DNA of 64,000 bases, taken from Ensifer adhaerens. GTDB taxonomy: Bacteria > Pseudomonadota > Alphaproteobacteria > Rhizobiales > Rhizobiaceae. The stretch spans positions 868,001 to 932,000 of the forward strand of contig NZ_CP118610.1 in NCBI RefSeq assembly GCF_028993555.1. Reading direction: 5' to 3'. The translations under genes were made by a program, and so were the position numbers. Numbering within the stretch: the stretch's first letter is position 1; each line of letters begins with the position of its first letter. Below are positions 44,726 through 53,462 of this stretch, piece by piece. Under the pieces are notes generated by a model. The model was not told where the DNA came from, made no database searches, and saw only the letters and a program-made list of their open reading frames with translations.

Positions 44726-45282
44726 GGGCCTGTCTCTTCCCTGTTGCGATGGTAGTGGCGCCTGGCCTTGTTGCGATTGCCGCAGACGGCCATGTCGCAC
44801 CAGGTCCGGCTGCGGTTGCGGCTACGGTCGAGAAACAGCCAGCCGCAATTGGGGCAGATCTTCAGACGGTCGGGCTCGGGGGTGGCGGCAAGGCTCAGTG
44901 CCGATTGTGCCGTCGCCGTGTCGAGCGGAAGCAGAAGCCCAGGGGGCTGGGAGCGACGCAGAACCCCCGCGATCGCCTCGAGCAAATCGGCCAAAAGCTC
45001 CGGCCGGCCGTTGTTCGATATCTCCGCGCGAAAGTGTCTGTCGGTCGCCTCGCGCAGCCGCAGCAGCCCGACGCGGCGTTCCGCCGCCACAGGCGCTAGC
45101 GGGCCGAAGCGGGTGTTTTCGGCGCCGAAGCGGTACGCCGCTTCCGCAAAGGAATCGATCGCCGCGGCGTCGGCGAACCGGTCGATCCGGCGCTCCGGAT
45201 CGGAACGCAGGATGATGGAATTGGCCACGTCCAGCGCGAGTGCGCCGCCGGCAAATCTATGGGCTGTCCAGGTGAAGGTCAT
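44722..45282 (-). CDS. CGNR zinc-finger regulator (ABATE domain)
   Basis: 186 aa. The N-terminal part (about 1-130) is the helical ABATE-type domain. The C-terminal zinc finger has C143, C146, C162 and C167, with the CGNR signature at 167-170 followed by a basic helix (NKARRHYHR). Such proteins are regarded as putative transcription regulators. It overlaps the lipoprotein gene downstream and is divergent from a permease, with a 28-bp perfect palindrome between them. Confidence 0.88.
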   Translation of the reverse strand: MTFTWTAHRFAGGALALDVANSIILRSDPERRIDRFADAAAIDSFAEAAYRFGAENTRFGPLAPVAAERRVGLLRLREATDRHFRAEISNNGRPELLADLLEAIAGVLRRSQPPGLLLPLDTATAQSALSLAATPEPDRLKICPNCGWLFLDRSRNRSRTWCDMAVCGNRNKARRHYHRNREETGP

Positions 45283-45292
45283 GCGAAAATCC

Positions 45293-45320
45293 TAACTGGT
45301 AAAAATGATTTTACCAGTTA
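45293..45320. promoter_or_regulatory. Perfect palindrome, candidate CGNR regulator operator
   Basis: TAACTGGTAAAA (45293-45304), ATGA, TTTTACCAGTTA (45309-45320): 12-bp arms with no mismatch. It lies 10 bp upstream of the CGNR gene start and 29 bp before the permease start, an ideal position to control both. TGGT/ACCA half-sites resemble those of dimeric regulators. Confidence 0.7.
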
Positions 45321-45349
45321 TATTGATCTTGTCACGTTCCGGATGTGCC

Positions 45350-46246
45350 ATGCTCTATTTTCTGCAGCAGCTCGCCAATGCCGTTCCTGTCGCTGCGCTC
45401 TACGCGGCGCTCGCCTTCGGCTATGCCATCGCCTTTGCCGTGACCCGTCGGGCGGATCTTACCTACGGGGCGCTCTTTGCCTTCTCGGGCCAGATGTTCG
45501 TGCTGTTTGCTGATTTCGGTTGGAACCGGCTGTGGCTGGTCCTTCCGGCTGCCCTTGGCCTCGGTGCGGCGGCGGCCCTGAGCTTCAGCGTTGGCGCCGG
45601 GCTCGTCGCTGGGCGTTACGTCATGCGGCCGCTCGCCTTTTCGTCTGCCAACACCGTCGTCGTGGCGTCGCTAGGCTGCCTGCTGGTGCTGATGGAGACG
45701 GCGCGGCTTGCCTCTGAGACACGCAGCCTTTGGCTGCCGCCGTTCCTGAACGGGAACATCGTGTTCTGGAACGATCCTCGCTTTCCGGTGACCTTGACGG
45801 TCATCCAGCTCGGTAACACCGTGCTCATGGCCGCGCTCGTGGCCGCCGGGCACTGGTTCCTGACGCATTCGCGGGCAGGGCGGTTCTGGCGCGCCGTCTC
45901 GGAGGATCGGGGTGCTGCGGCCCTCTGCGGCGTCGATGCCGCGACCGTCTACATCGCAGCCTACGGTGCCGCGTCGCTGATCGCCGCCTTCTGCGGCATT
46001 CTGGCCGCGTCCTACTATGGCAACATGGATTTCGGCACGGGTCTGACCTTCGGGGTCAAGGTGCTGTTCATCGCTGCAATCGGTGCCCAGGCCTCGCCCC
46101 TTTATGCGGCCCTCGGCGCGGCCGGTATTGGTCTACTCGAAACGCTCTGGACGGCCTATGGCCCCATTCTCTGGCGTGACTTCGTAATCTTCGGGTTTCT
46201 GGTGGTCGTGCTGGCGGTGACGCGCAAGGAGAAGGTCATTCCCTGA
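45350..46246 (+). CDS. LivH-type branched-chain amino acid ABC permease (orphan)
   Basis: A 298 aa inner-membrane permease with about eight helices. FLQQLANAVPVAALYAALAFGYAIAFAVTR (start and first helices) and RAGRFWRAVSEDRGAAALCG (the EAA-like cytoplasmic loop) match the LivH family. The ATG at 45350 is chosen; an in-frame ATG at 45305 lies inside the palindrome. No LivM, ATPase or binding protein gene is adjacent, so it must work with subunits encoded elsewhere or have another role. Convergent with moaE. Confidence 0.82.
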   Translation: MLYFLQQLANAVPVAALYAALAFGYAIAFAVTRRADLTYGALFAFSGQMFVLFADFGWNRLWLVLPAALGLGAAAALSFSVGAGLVAGRYVMRPLAFSSANTVVVASLGCLLVLMETARLASETRSLWLPPFLNGNIVFWNDPRFPVTLTVIQLGNTVLMAALVAAGHWFLTHSRAGRFWRAVSEDRGAAALCGVDAATVYIAAYGAASLIAAFCGILAASYYGNMDFGTGLTFGVKVLFIAAIGAQASPLYAALGAAGIGLLETLWTAYGPILWRDFVIFGFLVVVLAVTRKEKVIP

Positions 46247-46285
46247 TGACGAACGAGTCGCCGGTGTGCGTGAACGCGCCTGGTT

Positions 46286-46753
46286 CTATTTCGTCGACCA
46301 GCGGTCCCGCGCAGTGTCGTCGGCATCCTTGGCGCTGACCCAGCCGCCGGTGGTGCCATCGCCCAGGTGCTCCTTTTTCCAGAAAGGCGCTGAGGTCTTC
46401 AGGAAATCCATGATGAAGTTGGCGCCGTCGAAGGCGGCCTGCCGGTGGCGCGAGGCGGTGACCACTAGCACGATGTTCTCGCCAGGAAGAATTTTTCCGT
46501 ACCGGTGGATGGCGGTGGCGGCCTGCAGCGAGAAACGCTCGACCGCCTCGTGGCAGATGCGTTCGATCTCGGCTTCGGCCATGCCGGGATAATGTTCGAG
46601 CTCAAGGGCGGCGAGAGTGCCCGCCTCATCGCGGCAAAGGCCGGAAAATGTTACGACCGCGCCGATGTCAGTCCGTCCGGCAGAGAGTTTCGTGGCCTCG
46701 GCATTGAGGTCGAAATCCTCGCGCTGAACGCGCACGGTCACCGGCGCGTTCAT
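46286..46753 (-). CDS. moaE: Molybdopterin synthase large subunit
   Basis: Converts precursor Z to molybdopterin with sulfur from MoaD. 155 aa; conserved stretches GAVVTFSGLCRDE, ALELEHYPGMAEAEIE, RYGKILPGENIVLVVTASRHR and FWKKEH (active-site lysines). The ATG at 46753 is preferred; a GTG at 46765 overlaps moaD further. Last gene of the SDR-uvrC-pgsA-moaD-moaE run. Confidence 0.96.
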   Translation of the reverse strand: MNAPVTVRVQREDFDLNAEATKLSAGRTDIGAVVTFSGLCRDEAGTLAALELEHYPGMAEAEIERICHEAVERFSLQAATAIHRYGKILPGENIVLVVTASRHRQAAFDGANFIMDFLKTSAPFWKKEHLGDGTTGGWVSAKDADDTARDRWSTK

Positions 46754-46757
46754 GGGC

Positions 46758-47018
46758 TCAGCCACCCGTCATTGGTGGAAACAGGGCAATCTCCCGGGCG
46801 CCGGCAATCGGCTCCTGGTGGTCGACATGTTCCTGATTGATGGCCGCGCGGATGACGTTTTCATGCTCGAGTGCCGTCTCGTACTCCTCGCCGAGCGTCT
46901 TCAGATGCTGGAGCAGGTCGGCAATGGTGACAACGCTGGCCGGAACGTCCAAGGTCTCTTCGCCTTTGCCGATGCGTTCCCGCACCCAGGAGAAATAGAC
47001 GAGATTGACGGTGCTCAT
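46758..47018 (-). CDS. moaD: Molybdopterin synthase small subunit (sulfur carrier)
   Basis: An 86 aa ubiquitin-like protein ending in Gly-Gly (FPPMTGG), the site of thiocarboxylation. The start at 47018 overlaps the pgsA stop in an ATGA. The frame is open upstream but that part is a pgsA shadow. Partner of moaE immediately downstream. Confidence 0.96.
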   Translation of the reverse strand: MSTVNLVYFSWVRERIGKGEETLDVPASVVTIADLLQHLKTLGEEYETALEHENVIRAAINQEHVDHQEPIAGAREIALFPPMTGG

Positions 47019-47602
47019 TCGTTGACCACGTGCTTGAGGCCGGCGCGGAAATAGTCGTAGCCCGTGTAGAGCGTGATGGCGGCGGCGATCCACAGCAGCA
47101 CGATACCAGCCTCGGTCGTGTAGGGCAAAATCTTGTCGCCGGCGGGGCCAGCCAGCAGGAAGGCGATGGCGACCATCTGGATCGTCGTCTTCCACTTGGC
47201 GATGCGGGTGACGGGGACGCTGACCTTCAGGGCCGCCAGATATTCGCGCAGGCCGGAGACCAGGATTTCACGGCACAGAATAATGATCGCGGCCCAGATC
47301 GACCAGCCGGCAATGGTGCCGTCAGCCGCGACCAGCAGCAGGATCGAGGCGACGAGCAGCTTGTCGGCGATCGGATCCAGCATCTTGCCGATATTCGAGG
47401 TCTGCTTCCAGATCCGCGCAAGATAGCCGTCGAAGAAGTCGGTGATCGAGGCGATGACGAAAAGCGTGACCGCCGTCCAGCGCGCGAAATCCGAACTGTG
47501 CAGCCGTCCTTCGATGAAGAAGCAAAGGACGATCAGCGGCACGATCAGGATTCGGAAGTAAGTGAGCAGGTTCGGGATGCTGTAGGCGACGGGCGTGGGC
47601 AT
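47015..47602 (-). CDS. pgsA: CDP-diacylglycerol-glycerol-3-phosphate 3-phosphatidyltransferase
   Basis: Makes phosphatidylglycerol phosphate in the inner membrane. 195 aa with about five to six helices. The CDP-alcohol phosphotransferase motif DG-x2-AR-x8-G-x3-D-x3-D is visible in DFFDGYLARIWKQTSNIGK then MLDPIADK. It supplies phosphatidylglycerol, the substrate of LpiA encoded at 58308. ATGA overlap with moaD downstream. Confidence 0.95.
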   Translation of the reverse strand: MPTPVAYSIPNLLTYFRILIVPLIVLCFFIEGRLHSSDFARWTAVTLFVIASITDFFDGYLARIWKQTSNIGKMLDPIADKLLVASILLLVAADGTIAGWSIWAAIIILCREILVSGLREYLAALKVSVPVTRIAKWKTTIQMVAIAFLLAGPAGDKILPYTTEAGIVLLWIAAAITLYTGYDYFRAGLKHVVNE

Positions 47603-47730
47603 GGATTCGTGTTCTCTGGTTCGTCAGGTACAGAATGACTTTGCTGGCCGGAGGTCAACAGGTCATCGTCGGCAACTGTCATATTTGCCCTATTGCATGT
47701 GAACGCCGGGTGAATTGTGACGCCTGGTTG

Positions 47731-49749
47731 TCATTTCGCCGCATCGTCGTGGAAATGTTCATAAACCAGCCGGGCCACCGTCTCAGAAATGCCGGCGACG
47801 GCCATGAGGTCGTTGATGCCGGCGCGCGAAACGGCCTTGGCGGTACCGAAATGCGTCAGCAGCGCGCGCTTGCGCGTTGGCCCGATGCCGGCGATCTCGT
47901 CGAGCGGGTTCTTGACCATCTCCTTCTTGCGGCGGGCCCGGTGCGAGCCGATCGCGAAGCGATGCGCTTCGTCGCGCAGCCGCTGGATGAAGTAGAGCAC
48001 CGGATCGCGCGGCGGCAGCGTGAAGCTGTCGCGGCCAAGCGCGAAGAACCGTTCACGTCCGGCATCGCGGTCGACACCCTTGGCGACGCCGATCGCGGTG
48101 ACGCAATCCTCGACGTCGAGTTCCCGAAGGATGGCCCGCACGGCGGTCATCTGGCCCTGGCCACCGTCGATCAGGATGACGTCAGGCCAGGCCGGGAAGG
48201 CGCCGTCGTCAGACTCCATGGTCCGGTCCGGCTTGCCTTCTTCCTTCAGCAGGCGCGAGAACCGCCGGGTCATCACCTCGCGCATCATGCCGAAGTCGTC
48301 GCCCGGCGTGATGTCGGTCGATTTGATGTTGAACTTGCGGTACTGGCCTTTGACGAAACCTTCCGGTCCCGCCACCACCATGCCGCCGACGGCATTGGTG
48401 CCCATGATGTGGGAGTTGTCGTAGATCTCGATGCGGCGCGGTGTGCGCTCAAGCTTGAAGGTTTCCGAGAAGCCTTCAAGCAGGCGCGATTGGGAGGCGG
48501 TTTCCGCAAGCTTGCGGCCATGGGCCTCGCGCGCATTGGCAAGCGCATGATCGACGAGATCCTTCTTCTCGCCGCGCTGCGGTACCTGGATCGCCACCTT
48601 GTATCCGGATTTCTCACTCAGTGCCTGACCGAGGAGTTCCTGTTCCTCCACCGCTTCGCAAAGAAGAATCTGCCGCGGACAGGGCTTGTCGTCGTAGAAC
48701 TGCGCCAAGAACTGCGAGAGCACCTCGGCTGCCGGCAGCGACGGGTCGGCCTTCGGGAAGTAGGCGCGGTTGCCCCAGTTCTGACCAGTGCGGAAGAAGA
48801 AGACCTGAATGCAGGAGACGCCGCCTTCGTGATGGATCGCGAAAACGTCCGCTTCCTCGACGCCGGCGGGATTGATCCCCTGGTGGCTCTGGACGTGGCT
48901 GAGCGCTGCCAGTCGGTCGCGGTAAAGCGCGGCCCGTTCGAAGTCGAGGTTTTCCGATGCCTCGCCCATTGCTGCGGCGATCGTTGCCTTCACGGCCTGG
49001 CTCTTGCCCGACAGGAAGTCCTTCGCCTCCTGCACCAGTTCCTTGTAGTCAGCGTCGCTGACTTCGCCGGTGCAGGGCGCCGAACAGCGCTTGATCTGAT
49101 AGAGCAGGCACGGTCGAGTGCGAGTCTCGAAGACGCTGTCGGTGCAGGTGCGGAGCAGGAAGGCGCGTTGCAGCGAATTGATCGTGCGGCCGACGGCGCC
49201 GGCAGACGCGAAGGGGCCGAAATAGTCGCCCTTGCGGCTGCGCGCGCCGCGGTGCTTGTAAAGCGCCGGCGCGCGGCTGTCGCCCGTGACCAGAATATAG
49301 GGAAACGACTTGTCGTCGCGCAAGAGCACGTTGAAGCGCGGCCGCAAGCGCTTGATCAGGTTCGCTTCGAGGAGTAGCGCTTCGATCTCGGTGCGCGTCG
49401 TCACGAACTCCATGTTCGCGGTTTCGCGCACCATGCGCGCAATGCGGTTGGAATGGCCGCGCCCCTGGGCATAGTTGCTGACGCGCTTCTTCAGGCTGCG
49501 GGCCTTGCCGACGTAGAGAACGTCGCCGGTCTCGTTGAACATGCGGTAGACGCCGGGGCCGTTCGGCAGGAGCTTGACGAAGGCCTGGATCAGCTCCGCG
49601 CCCTTCAAGCCTTCCATGTCGGCGTGATTCTCGTTCCACTCGACGGGTGCAGCACTCGTGCTTTCCGTGACCTCGATCAGATCGTCGTCGTCTTCCGTCT
49701 CGGTGCCGTCATAGAGGATGCCGCCGTCTGTCGGCACGCGTCCGTTCAT
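47731..49749 (-). CDS. uvrC: Excinuclease ABC subunit C
   Basis: Dual-incision nuclease of nucleotide excision repair. 672 aa with an acidic N-terminal extension (about residues 1-55), a GIY-YIG domain ([20 protein letters not shown]), a UVR motif ([20 protein letters not shown]), the RNase H-like domain ([29 protein letters not shown]) and C-terminal helix-hairpin-helices ([29 protein letters not shown]). Coupled to the SDR gene upstream by an ATGA overlap. Confidence 0.98.
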   Translation of the reverse strand: MNGRVPTDGGILYDGTETEDDDDLIEVTESTSAAPVEWNENHADMEGLKGAELIQAFVKLLPNGPGVYRMFNETGDVLYVGKARSLKKRVSNYAQGRGHSNRIARMVRETANMEFVTTRTEIEALLLEANLIKRLRPRFNVLLRDDKSFPYILVTGDSRAPALYKHRGARSRKGDYFGPFASAGAVGRTINSLQRAFLLRTCTDSVFETRTRPCLLYQIKRCSAPCTGEVSDADYKELVQEAKDFLSGKSQAVKATIAAAMGEASENLDFERAALYRDRLAALSHVQSHQGINPAGVEEADVFAIHHEGGVSCIQVFFFRTGQNWGNRAYFPKADPSLPAAEVLSQFLAQFYDDKPCPRQILLCEAVEEQELLGQALSEKSGYKVAIQVPQRGEKKDLVDHALANAREAHGRKLAETASQSRLLEGFSETFKLERTPRRIEIYDNSHIMGTNAVGGMVVAGPEGFVKGQYRKFNIKSTDITPGDDFGMMREVMTRRFSRLLKEEGKPDRTMESDDGAFPAWPDVILIDGGQGQMTAVRAILRELDVEDCVTAIGVAKGVDRDAGRERFFALGRDSFTLPPRDPVLYFIQRLRDEAHRFAIGSHRARRKKEMVKNPLDEIAGIGPTRKRALLTHFGTAKAVSRAGINDLMAVAGISETVARLVYEHFHDDAAK

Positions 49750-50510
49750 TCCACTATCTCCCTGATGTCGGGCGTTTCCCAGGCGAGGTGCTGGCCCCCG
49801 TCGAGCGCGATCATCTGTCCGGTAATCGACGGCGTGTCGAACAGGAAGCGGATCGTCCGTCCGAATTCGTCGAGCATCGGCCCGCGTCTGAGAATCAGGG
49901 CTTCGACCTGCGCCTCAAAATCCTTTGGGTCCTGCCGCTCGTTTGGCAAAGTCGGCCCGGGGCCGATACCGTTGACGCGGATGCGCGGGGCGAGCGCCTG
50001 CGCCATCGTCCGGGTAGCCGTCCAAAGCGCCGACTTCGACAACATATAGGAATAAAAGCGCGGATTGGGAGCCCAGACGCGCTGGTCGATCACATTGACA
50101 ATGAGCCCATTGGCGTCTGCCGGAAGCAGTTCAGCGAAATCGCGCGCCAACAGGGAAGGGGCCTTCACATGCAGGGCGAAGTGCTGATCCCAGATTGATT
50201 CGTCGAAAGCGTCGAGGCTGTCCTTCTTGAAGACCGAGGCATTGTTGACGAGCAGGTCCAGCGGGCCAAGCGCCTCTGCGGCGCGTGCGATGAGCGCCGA
50301 CGTCTCCGCCGTGTCGGTGAGGTCAGCGCGAAGCGCGACGGCCTTCGTTCCGCTTTTCGAGAGTGCTTCGGCCAGAGCTTCTGCTTCGTCAAATGAGGCG
50401 TCGGCATGAATGGCGACCGAAAAGCCGTGGGCCGAGAGGTCCTCAACTATAGCCTTGCCGATCCGCTTGGCGCCCCCGGTCACGAGGGCGGCCTTCAGTG
50501 CTTTCTTCAA
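49746..50510 (-). CDS. Short-chain dehydrogenase, pteridine-reductase-like
   Basis: A 254 aa SDR with [11 protein letters not shown] at residues 12-22 (a TGxxxRIG variant as in pteridine reductases and FolM), NNASVF at about 92, and the catalytic YxxxK in [13 protein letters not shown]-terminal [14 protein letters not shown]. The FolM-type role in tetrahydropterin metabolism is inferred from the glycine motif only. First gene of the operon with uvrC. Confidence 0.85.
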   Translation of the reverse strand: MKKALKAALVTGGAKRIGKAIVEDLSAHGFSVAIHADASFDEAEALAEALSKSGTKAVALRADLTDTAETSALIARAAEALGPLDLLVNNASVFKKDSLDAFDESIWDQHFALHVKAPSLLARDFAELLPADANGLIVNVIDQRVWAPNPRFYSYMLSKSALWTATRTMAQALAPRIRVNGIGPGPTLPNERQDPKDFEAQVEALILRRGPMLDEFGRTIRFLFDTPSITGQMIALDGGQHLAWETPDIREIVE

Positions 50511-50877
50511 CGTCTCATCCCGCTTTTTCGAATCTTCGCGTCAGCCGACGAAGATATAGGCAAGAAACGTGAGCCTGAAACACTCCCTGACAGTTCCTTG
50601 CCGAAAAATTAATGGAATTGGCGTAAATTGTATTATTTTGTAATCGTATAGTATATCTTCGGTTAACCTTGAATCATGGTTAACAAAACCCCTGTGGCCA
50701 CAAAGCAACATCAAATTTTGGGCGCGTTTGTGCCACCAAAATTTCACATTTTGGCTCTTGTGAATCCTCATTTGCTGGCCAATTTCAGCTCAACCGGGCG
50801 GGTTAATTGAAAGTTGTCCGATGTTTCACTGTGGGACCCCAAGCCCTCGGGGCATCGGTACGAAAAGGAGAATATTT
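50511..50877. other. AT-rich intergenic region upstream of the RopB-like gene
   Basis: 367 bp, clearly richer in A/T than its neighbours (especially 50600-50700). It carries two direct GGTTAAC words flanking a GAATC site (about 50662-50687) and a promoter candidate at 50757-50785. A minus-strand open frame (50541-50771) looks spurious. AT-rich stretches of this kind upstream of surface protein genes are plausible sites for MucR-type regulators, which is only an inference. Confidence 0.55.
50757..50785 (+). promoter_or_regulatory. Candidate promoter of the RopB-like gene
   Basis: CTTGTG (50757-50762), 17-nt spacer, CAATTT (50780-50785), compared with the rhizobial CTTGAC-N17-CTATAT. Confidence 0.4.
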
Positions 50878-51516
50878 ATGCGTACGCTCACCACCACCCT
50901 CATGGCTTCGGCTATGACCCTCATCGCCTTCCAGGCCGCCCAGGCTGCTGATGCGATCGACGAAGTTCCGGCTGCTCCGCAGGCCGAATACACCGAGCCG
51001 GCAGCCAAGAATTGGTCGGGCGCCTATGTCGGTGGTACCGCCGATTGGCACCATGGTCAGCATGACGCGACCGGCGACAACACGGCAGCCGGCTTCGGCG
51101 GCGGCCTTTATGGCGGCTACAACATGCAGAACGGCCAGCTCGTATACGGCGGTGAAGCTGATGTCGGCTACTCCGGCCAGGATTCGAGCAAGGGCAACCT
51201 GCGCATGAAGCAGGGCGTCAACGGCTCGCTGCGCGCTCGCGTCGGTGTCGATCTGAACCCGGTTCTGCTTTACGGCACCGCCGGTCTCGCTGTCGGCCAG
51301 GCCAAGGGCACCGTTGGCGGCGCTTCCGACAAGAACACCATGGTCGGCTGGACCGCAGGTGTCGGCGCGGAAACCTTCGTCACCGACAACATCACTGCAC
51401 GCGTCGAATACCGTTACACGGACTACGGCTCGAAGGACTTCCGCATGGGCGGCACCAACGTTTCGTCGGGCTACGACGAGCACAGCGTTCGCGTCGGTAT
51501 GGGCGTGAAGTTCTGA
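50878..51516 (+). CDS. RopB/Omp25-type outer membrane beta-barrel protein
   Basis: 212 aa with a signal peptide (ending QAAQAADAIDE). The mature sequence follows the small porin-like pattern (NWSGAYVGGTADWHHGQHD, GGGLYGGYNMQNGQLVYGGE) and ends in an aromatic residue (HSVRVGMGVKF), as for eight-stranded barrels. Abundant surface proteins of this type (RopB, Omp25/Omp31) stabilise the rhizobial outer membrane. Strong AAGGAG ribosome site at good spacing; the upstream open frame to 50821 is not coding. A terminator follows. Confidence 0.88.
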   Translation: MRTLTTTLMASAMTLIAFQAAQAADAIDEVPAAPQAEYTEPAAKNWSGAYVGGTADWHHGQHDATGDNTAAGFGGGLYGGYNMQNGQLVYGGEADVGYSGQDSSKGNLRMKQGVNGSLRARVGVDLNPVLLYGTAGLAVGQAKGTVGGASDKNTMVGWTAGVGAETFVTDNITARVEYRYTDYGSKDFRMGGTNVSSGYDEHSVRVGMGVKF

Positions 51517-51538
51517 TCGGCTTTCGCCAGATCAAAGA

Positions 51539-51566
51539 AAAGGCCGGGGAGACCCGGCCTTTTTTG
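51539..51566 (+). terminator. Rho-independent terminator
   Basis: AAAAGGCCGGG (51539-51549), loop GAGA, CCCGGCCTTTT (51554-51564) and further T residues. Ends the RopB-like gene; it also lies just beyond the stop of the convergent GST gene. Confidence 0.92.
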
Positions 51567-51576
51567 TGCGCGTTTT

Positions 51577-52167
51577 TCAAGCCTTGAACTTGGAGTAGTC
51601 CGGGAAGTGCTTCTCGAATTTCGCCGGCCAGTTCTTCAGCTTGGCGCGCCCCTTCTGCCATTCTCCGGCAAATCGCAACTCGATGTAGCGCAGCATCGCT
51701 GCAAGCGCGAAATGGCCGGCATGGAGCTTGGCCCCGGTCTTTGGCAGGTTGGCGTTCAGGTGGTCGAGGCTGCGTTCAACCTTTTCCCATTGCCGGTCGA
51801 TCCAGGGCTGATGCACCTTTTCAGGCGGATGTGAGCGCTTCTCGTAAACGATTGCGAGCAGGCTGTCGCAGACGCCGTCGCACAAGGCTTCGAGGATCTC
51901 GACATCGGTCCGCTTGCCAGCATTCTTCGGGTAAAGCTTGCCCTTGGTTTCCCGATCGATGAAGTGCGTGATCGCGCGGCTGTCATAGACCGAACGTCCA
52001 TCGCTAAGAATGAGTGTCGGTATTTTGCCCAGCGGATTGTTTTCGATCAGTTCGGGCGGATTGGCTCCGGTGTCGGTCAGGACGCTTTCGGCCGAGAACC
52101 CGGCGTAATGCGCCGCCATCCGAACCTTGTTCGAATAGGGTGAGGCAGGGGAGTACAGTATCTTCAT
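51577..52167 (-). CDS. Glutathione S-transferase family protein
   Basis: A 196 aa soluble GST. N-terminal thioredoxin-like domain with SPASPYSNKVRMAAHYAG (active-site region), PLGKIPTLIL (cis-Pro) and YDSRAITHFID. The C-terminal helical domain is shorter than average. It may detoxify small electrophiles. Convergent with the RopB-like gene; no operon partner. Confidence 0.88.
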   Translation of the reverse strand: MKILYSPASPYSNKVRMAAHYAGFSAESVLTDTGANPPELIENNPLGKIPTLILSDGRSVYDSRAITHFIDRETKGKLYPKNAGKRTDVEILEALCDGVCDSLLAIVYEKRSHPPEKVHQPWIDRQWEKVERSLDHLNANLPKTGAKLHAGHFALAAMLRYIELRFAGEWQKGRAKLKNWPAKFEKHFPDYSKFKA

Positions 52168-52248
52168 CGAGCGTCTTTCTTCTGGTCCAGAGCAATCCGA
52201 AAAGAGTACGAAGCGGAATTGCGTCCGGAATTGCCTAAGAACAAATAC

Positions 52249-52965
52249 CTATGGAGCCGGAGGCAGTGAGACGCTGTCTTTCCTGCATGCCTGGCGATCG
52301 ACCGCCGGGCAGGAACGGAAATTCAGCGACTTGTCGAAGCAGATCCGGATTTCTTCGAGCCTGTTGCCTTCGCACGTAACCGCGACCGCGTCCTCTGTCA
52401 TGCCGGGGTTCTTGCCAACGAGCGCGCTTTCGATTGTGTTGACGGACACATTCGTTTGCTGCCGGGCAGGCGAGAGTTCCGGCGGCAGCGCAAGTCGGTT
52501 CCACGCGGCGCGGGTGACGGCGAAATAGTCCTCCTGGCTGAGGCCGGAACAGCTGCCGTGCTTGCGCCATTGATGGCCGATCAGGCCCATGGACGGGATG
52601 AGATCGAGATACTGCTTTCCGAGCGACGACGGAACACGATCAGATTGCCGCGTCGGGCAGAAGTCCGGATATCCTTTTTCGTTCTGGGGCCAGAGGCCGT
52701 GAACGATCAGGCCGCGATTGGATCCCGCCTCGCATTGGCTGGATTTTCCGTTGGGATCATTGTCGTCACACCAGGTCGGCGACCAGGACAGTGACAGCAC
52801 GTAAAAATCGAAGCCGCTGCCGATCGGTACTGCGGCGGCTGTCTTCGCGCTATCGCCTTTGGTTGCCGTCGGCGCTTTCTCGGTGTTCTGGTCGCTGCAG
52901 CCGATCAAGCCTGCAGCAACGAAAAGCGCCGGCAAAAGCCGGCGCATAGTCCGGAGTTGCGCCAT
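52249..52965 (-). CDS. RNase T2 family lipoprotein
   Basis: 238 aa. Lipobox GLIGC with C23 predicts membrane anchoring of the mature protein. CAS I motif LIVHGLWPQ holds His89; CAS II motif GHQWRKHGSC holds Lys135 and His136, but the usual Glu of HEW is Gln132 here. Several cysteines could form disulfides. RNase T2 enzymes cleave single-stranded RNA without metal. It begins 2 bp after the unknown secreted protein gene, so the two are co-transcribed and may act together. Confidence 0.9.
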   Translation of the reverse strand: MAQLRTMRRLLPALFVAAGLIGCSDQNTEKAPTATKGDSAKTAAAVPIGSGFDFYVLSLSWSPTWCDDNDPNGKSSQCEAGSNRGLIVHGLWPQNEKGYPDFCPTRQSDRVPSSLGKQYLDLIPSMGLIGHQWRKHGSCSGLSQEDYFAVTRAAWNRLALPPELSPARQQTNVSVNTIESALVGKNPGMTEDAVAVTCEGNRLEEIRICFDKSLNFRSCPAVDRQACRKDSVSLPPAP

Positions 52966-52967
52966 GC

Positions 52968-53411
52968 CTATTGAAGCGATGCGCAGTGGGCGCCGTAAAC
53001 GTACCAGGGATCAAGCCCGCCGACGCAGAACTCGATGCTGCGGCCGACACCAGCAAAGCCCCAGGGGCGTTCGATGACATAGTATAGCGAACGCTGATAG
53101 CCGTCCGTCATCACGGCGGTGGCGCGGCAATATTCGCGTTCGACCAGGTGCGTCTCGTCGCGGAGCTCCTGCCTGCTTTGTCCCGTGTTGCGGATCTCGG
53201 CGATTGACAGATTGGCGTGGAGATAATTCGCATCCCGGTATTCGAAGCGGGAGGTGATGAAGCCGAGCACCGACGCCTCGCTGCAAACGCCGGTATCGTA
53301 GTAGGACTGGGCTGGAGCCTCGCCGATGTAATCGGCGGCCATAGCGCCCGGCGCCGCGGCGCCGGCGAGGGAAAGCGAGATGAGAAGCGTTGCTGCGAGC
53401 GTGCGAGTCAT
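52968..53411 (-). CDS. Conserved secreted protein of unknown function
   Basis: 147 aa with a clear signal peptide (MTRTLAATLLISLSLAGAAA, cleavage near AMAAD). The mature part has four cysteines (about C43, C94, C128, C143) that could form two disulfides, and many aromatic residues (YYDTGVC, SRFEYRDANYLH, DPWYVYGAHC). No family recognised. It lies 2 bp upstream of the RNase T2 lipoprotein gene, implying shared function in the periplasm or at the cell surface. Confidence 0.72.
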   Translation of the reverse strand: MTRTLAATLLISLSLAGAAAPGAMAADYIGEAPAQSYYDTGVCSEASVLGFITSRFEYRDANYLHANLSIAEIRNTGQSRQELRDETHLVEREYCRATAVMTDGYQRSLYYVIERPWGFAGVGRSIEFCVGGLDPWYVYGAHCASLQ

Positions 53412-53462
53412 GGGCGTCTCCCTATATCGTCACACGAGATTGCGGTGTGTCGCGCCCGTCCG

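Noticed and set aside
50662..50687. Possible CtrA site (two TTAA words)
   Set aside because: Spacing is 13 nt, not the required 7.
50541..50771. 76-codon minus-strand frame in the gap before the RopB-like gene
   Set aside because: AT-rich, no family resemblance, no ribosome site; overlaps the promoter region.
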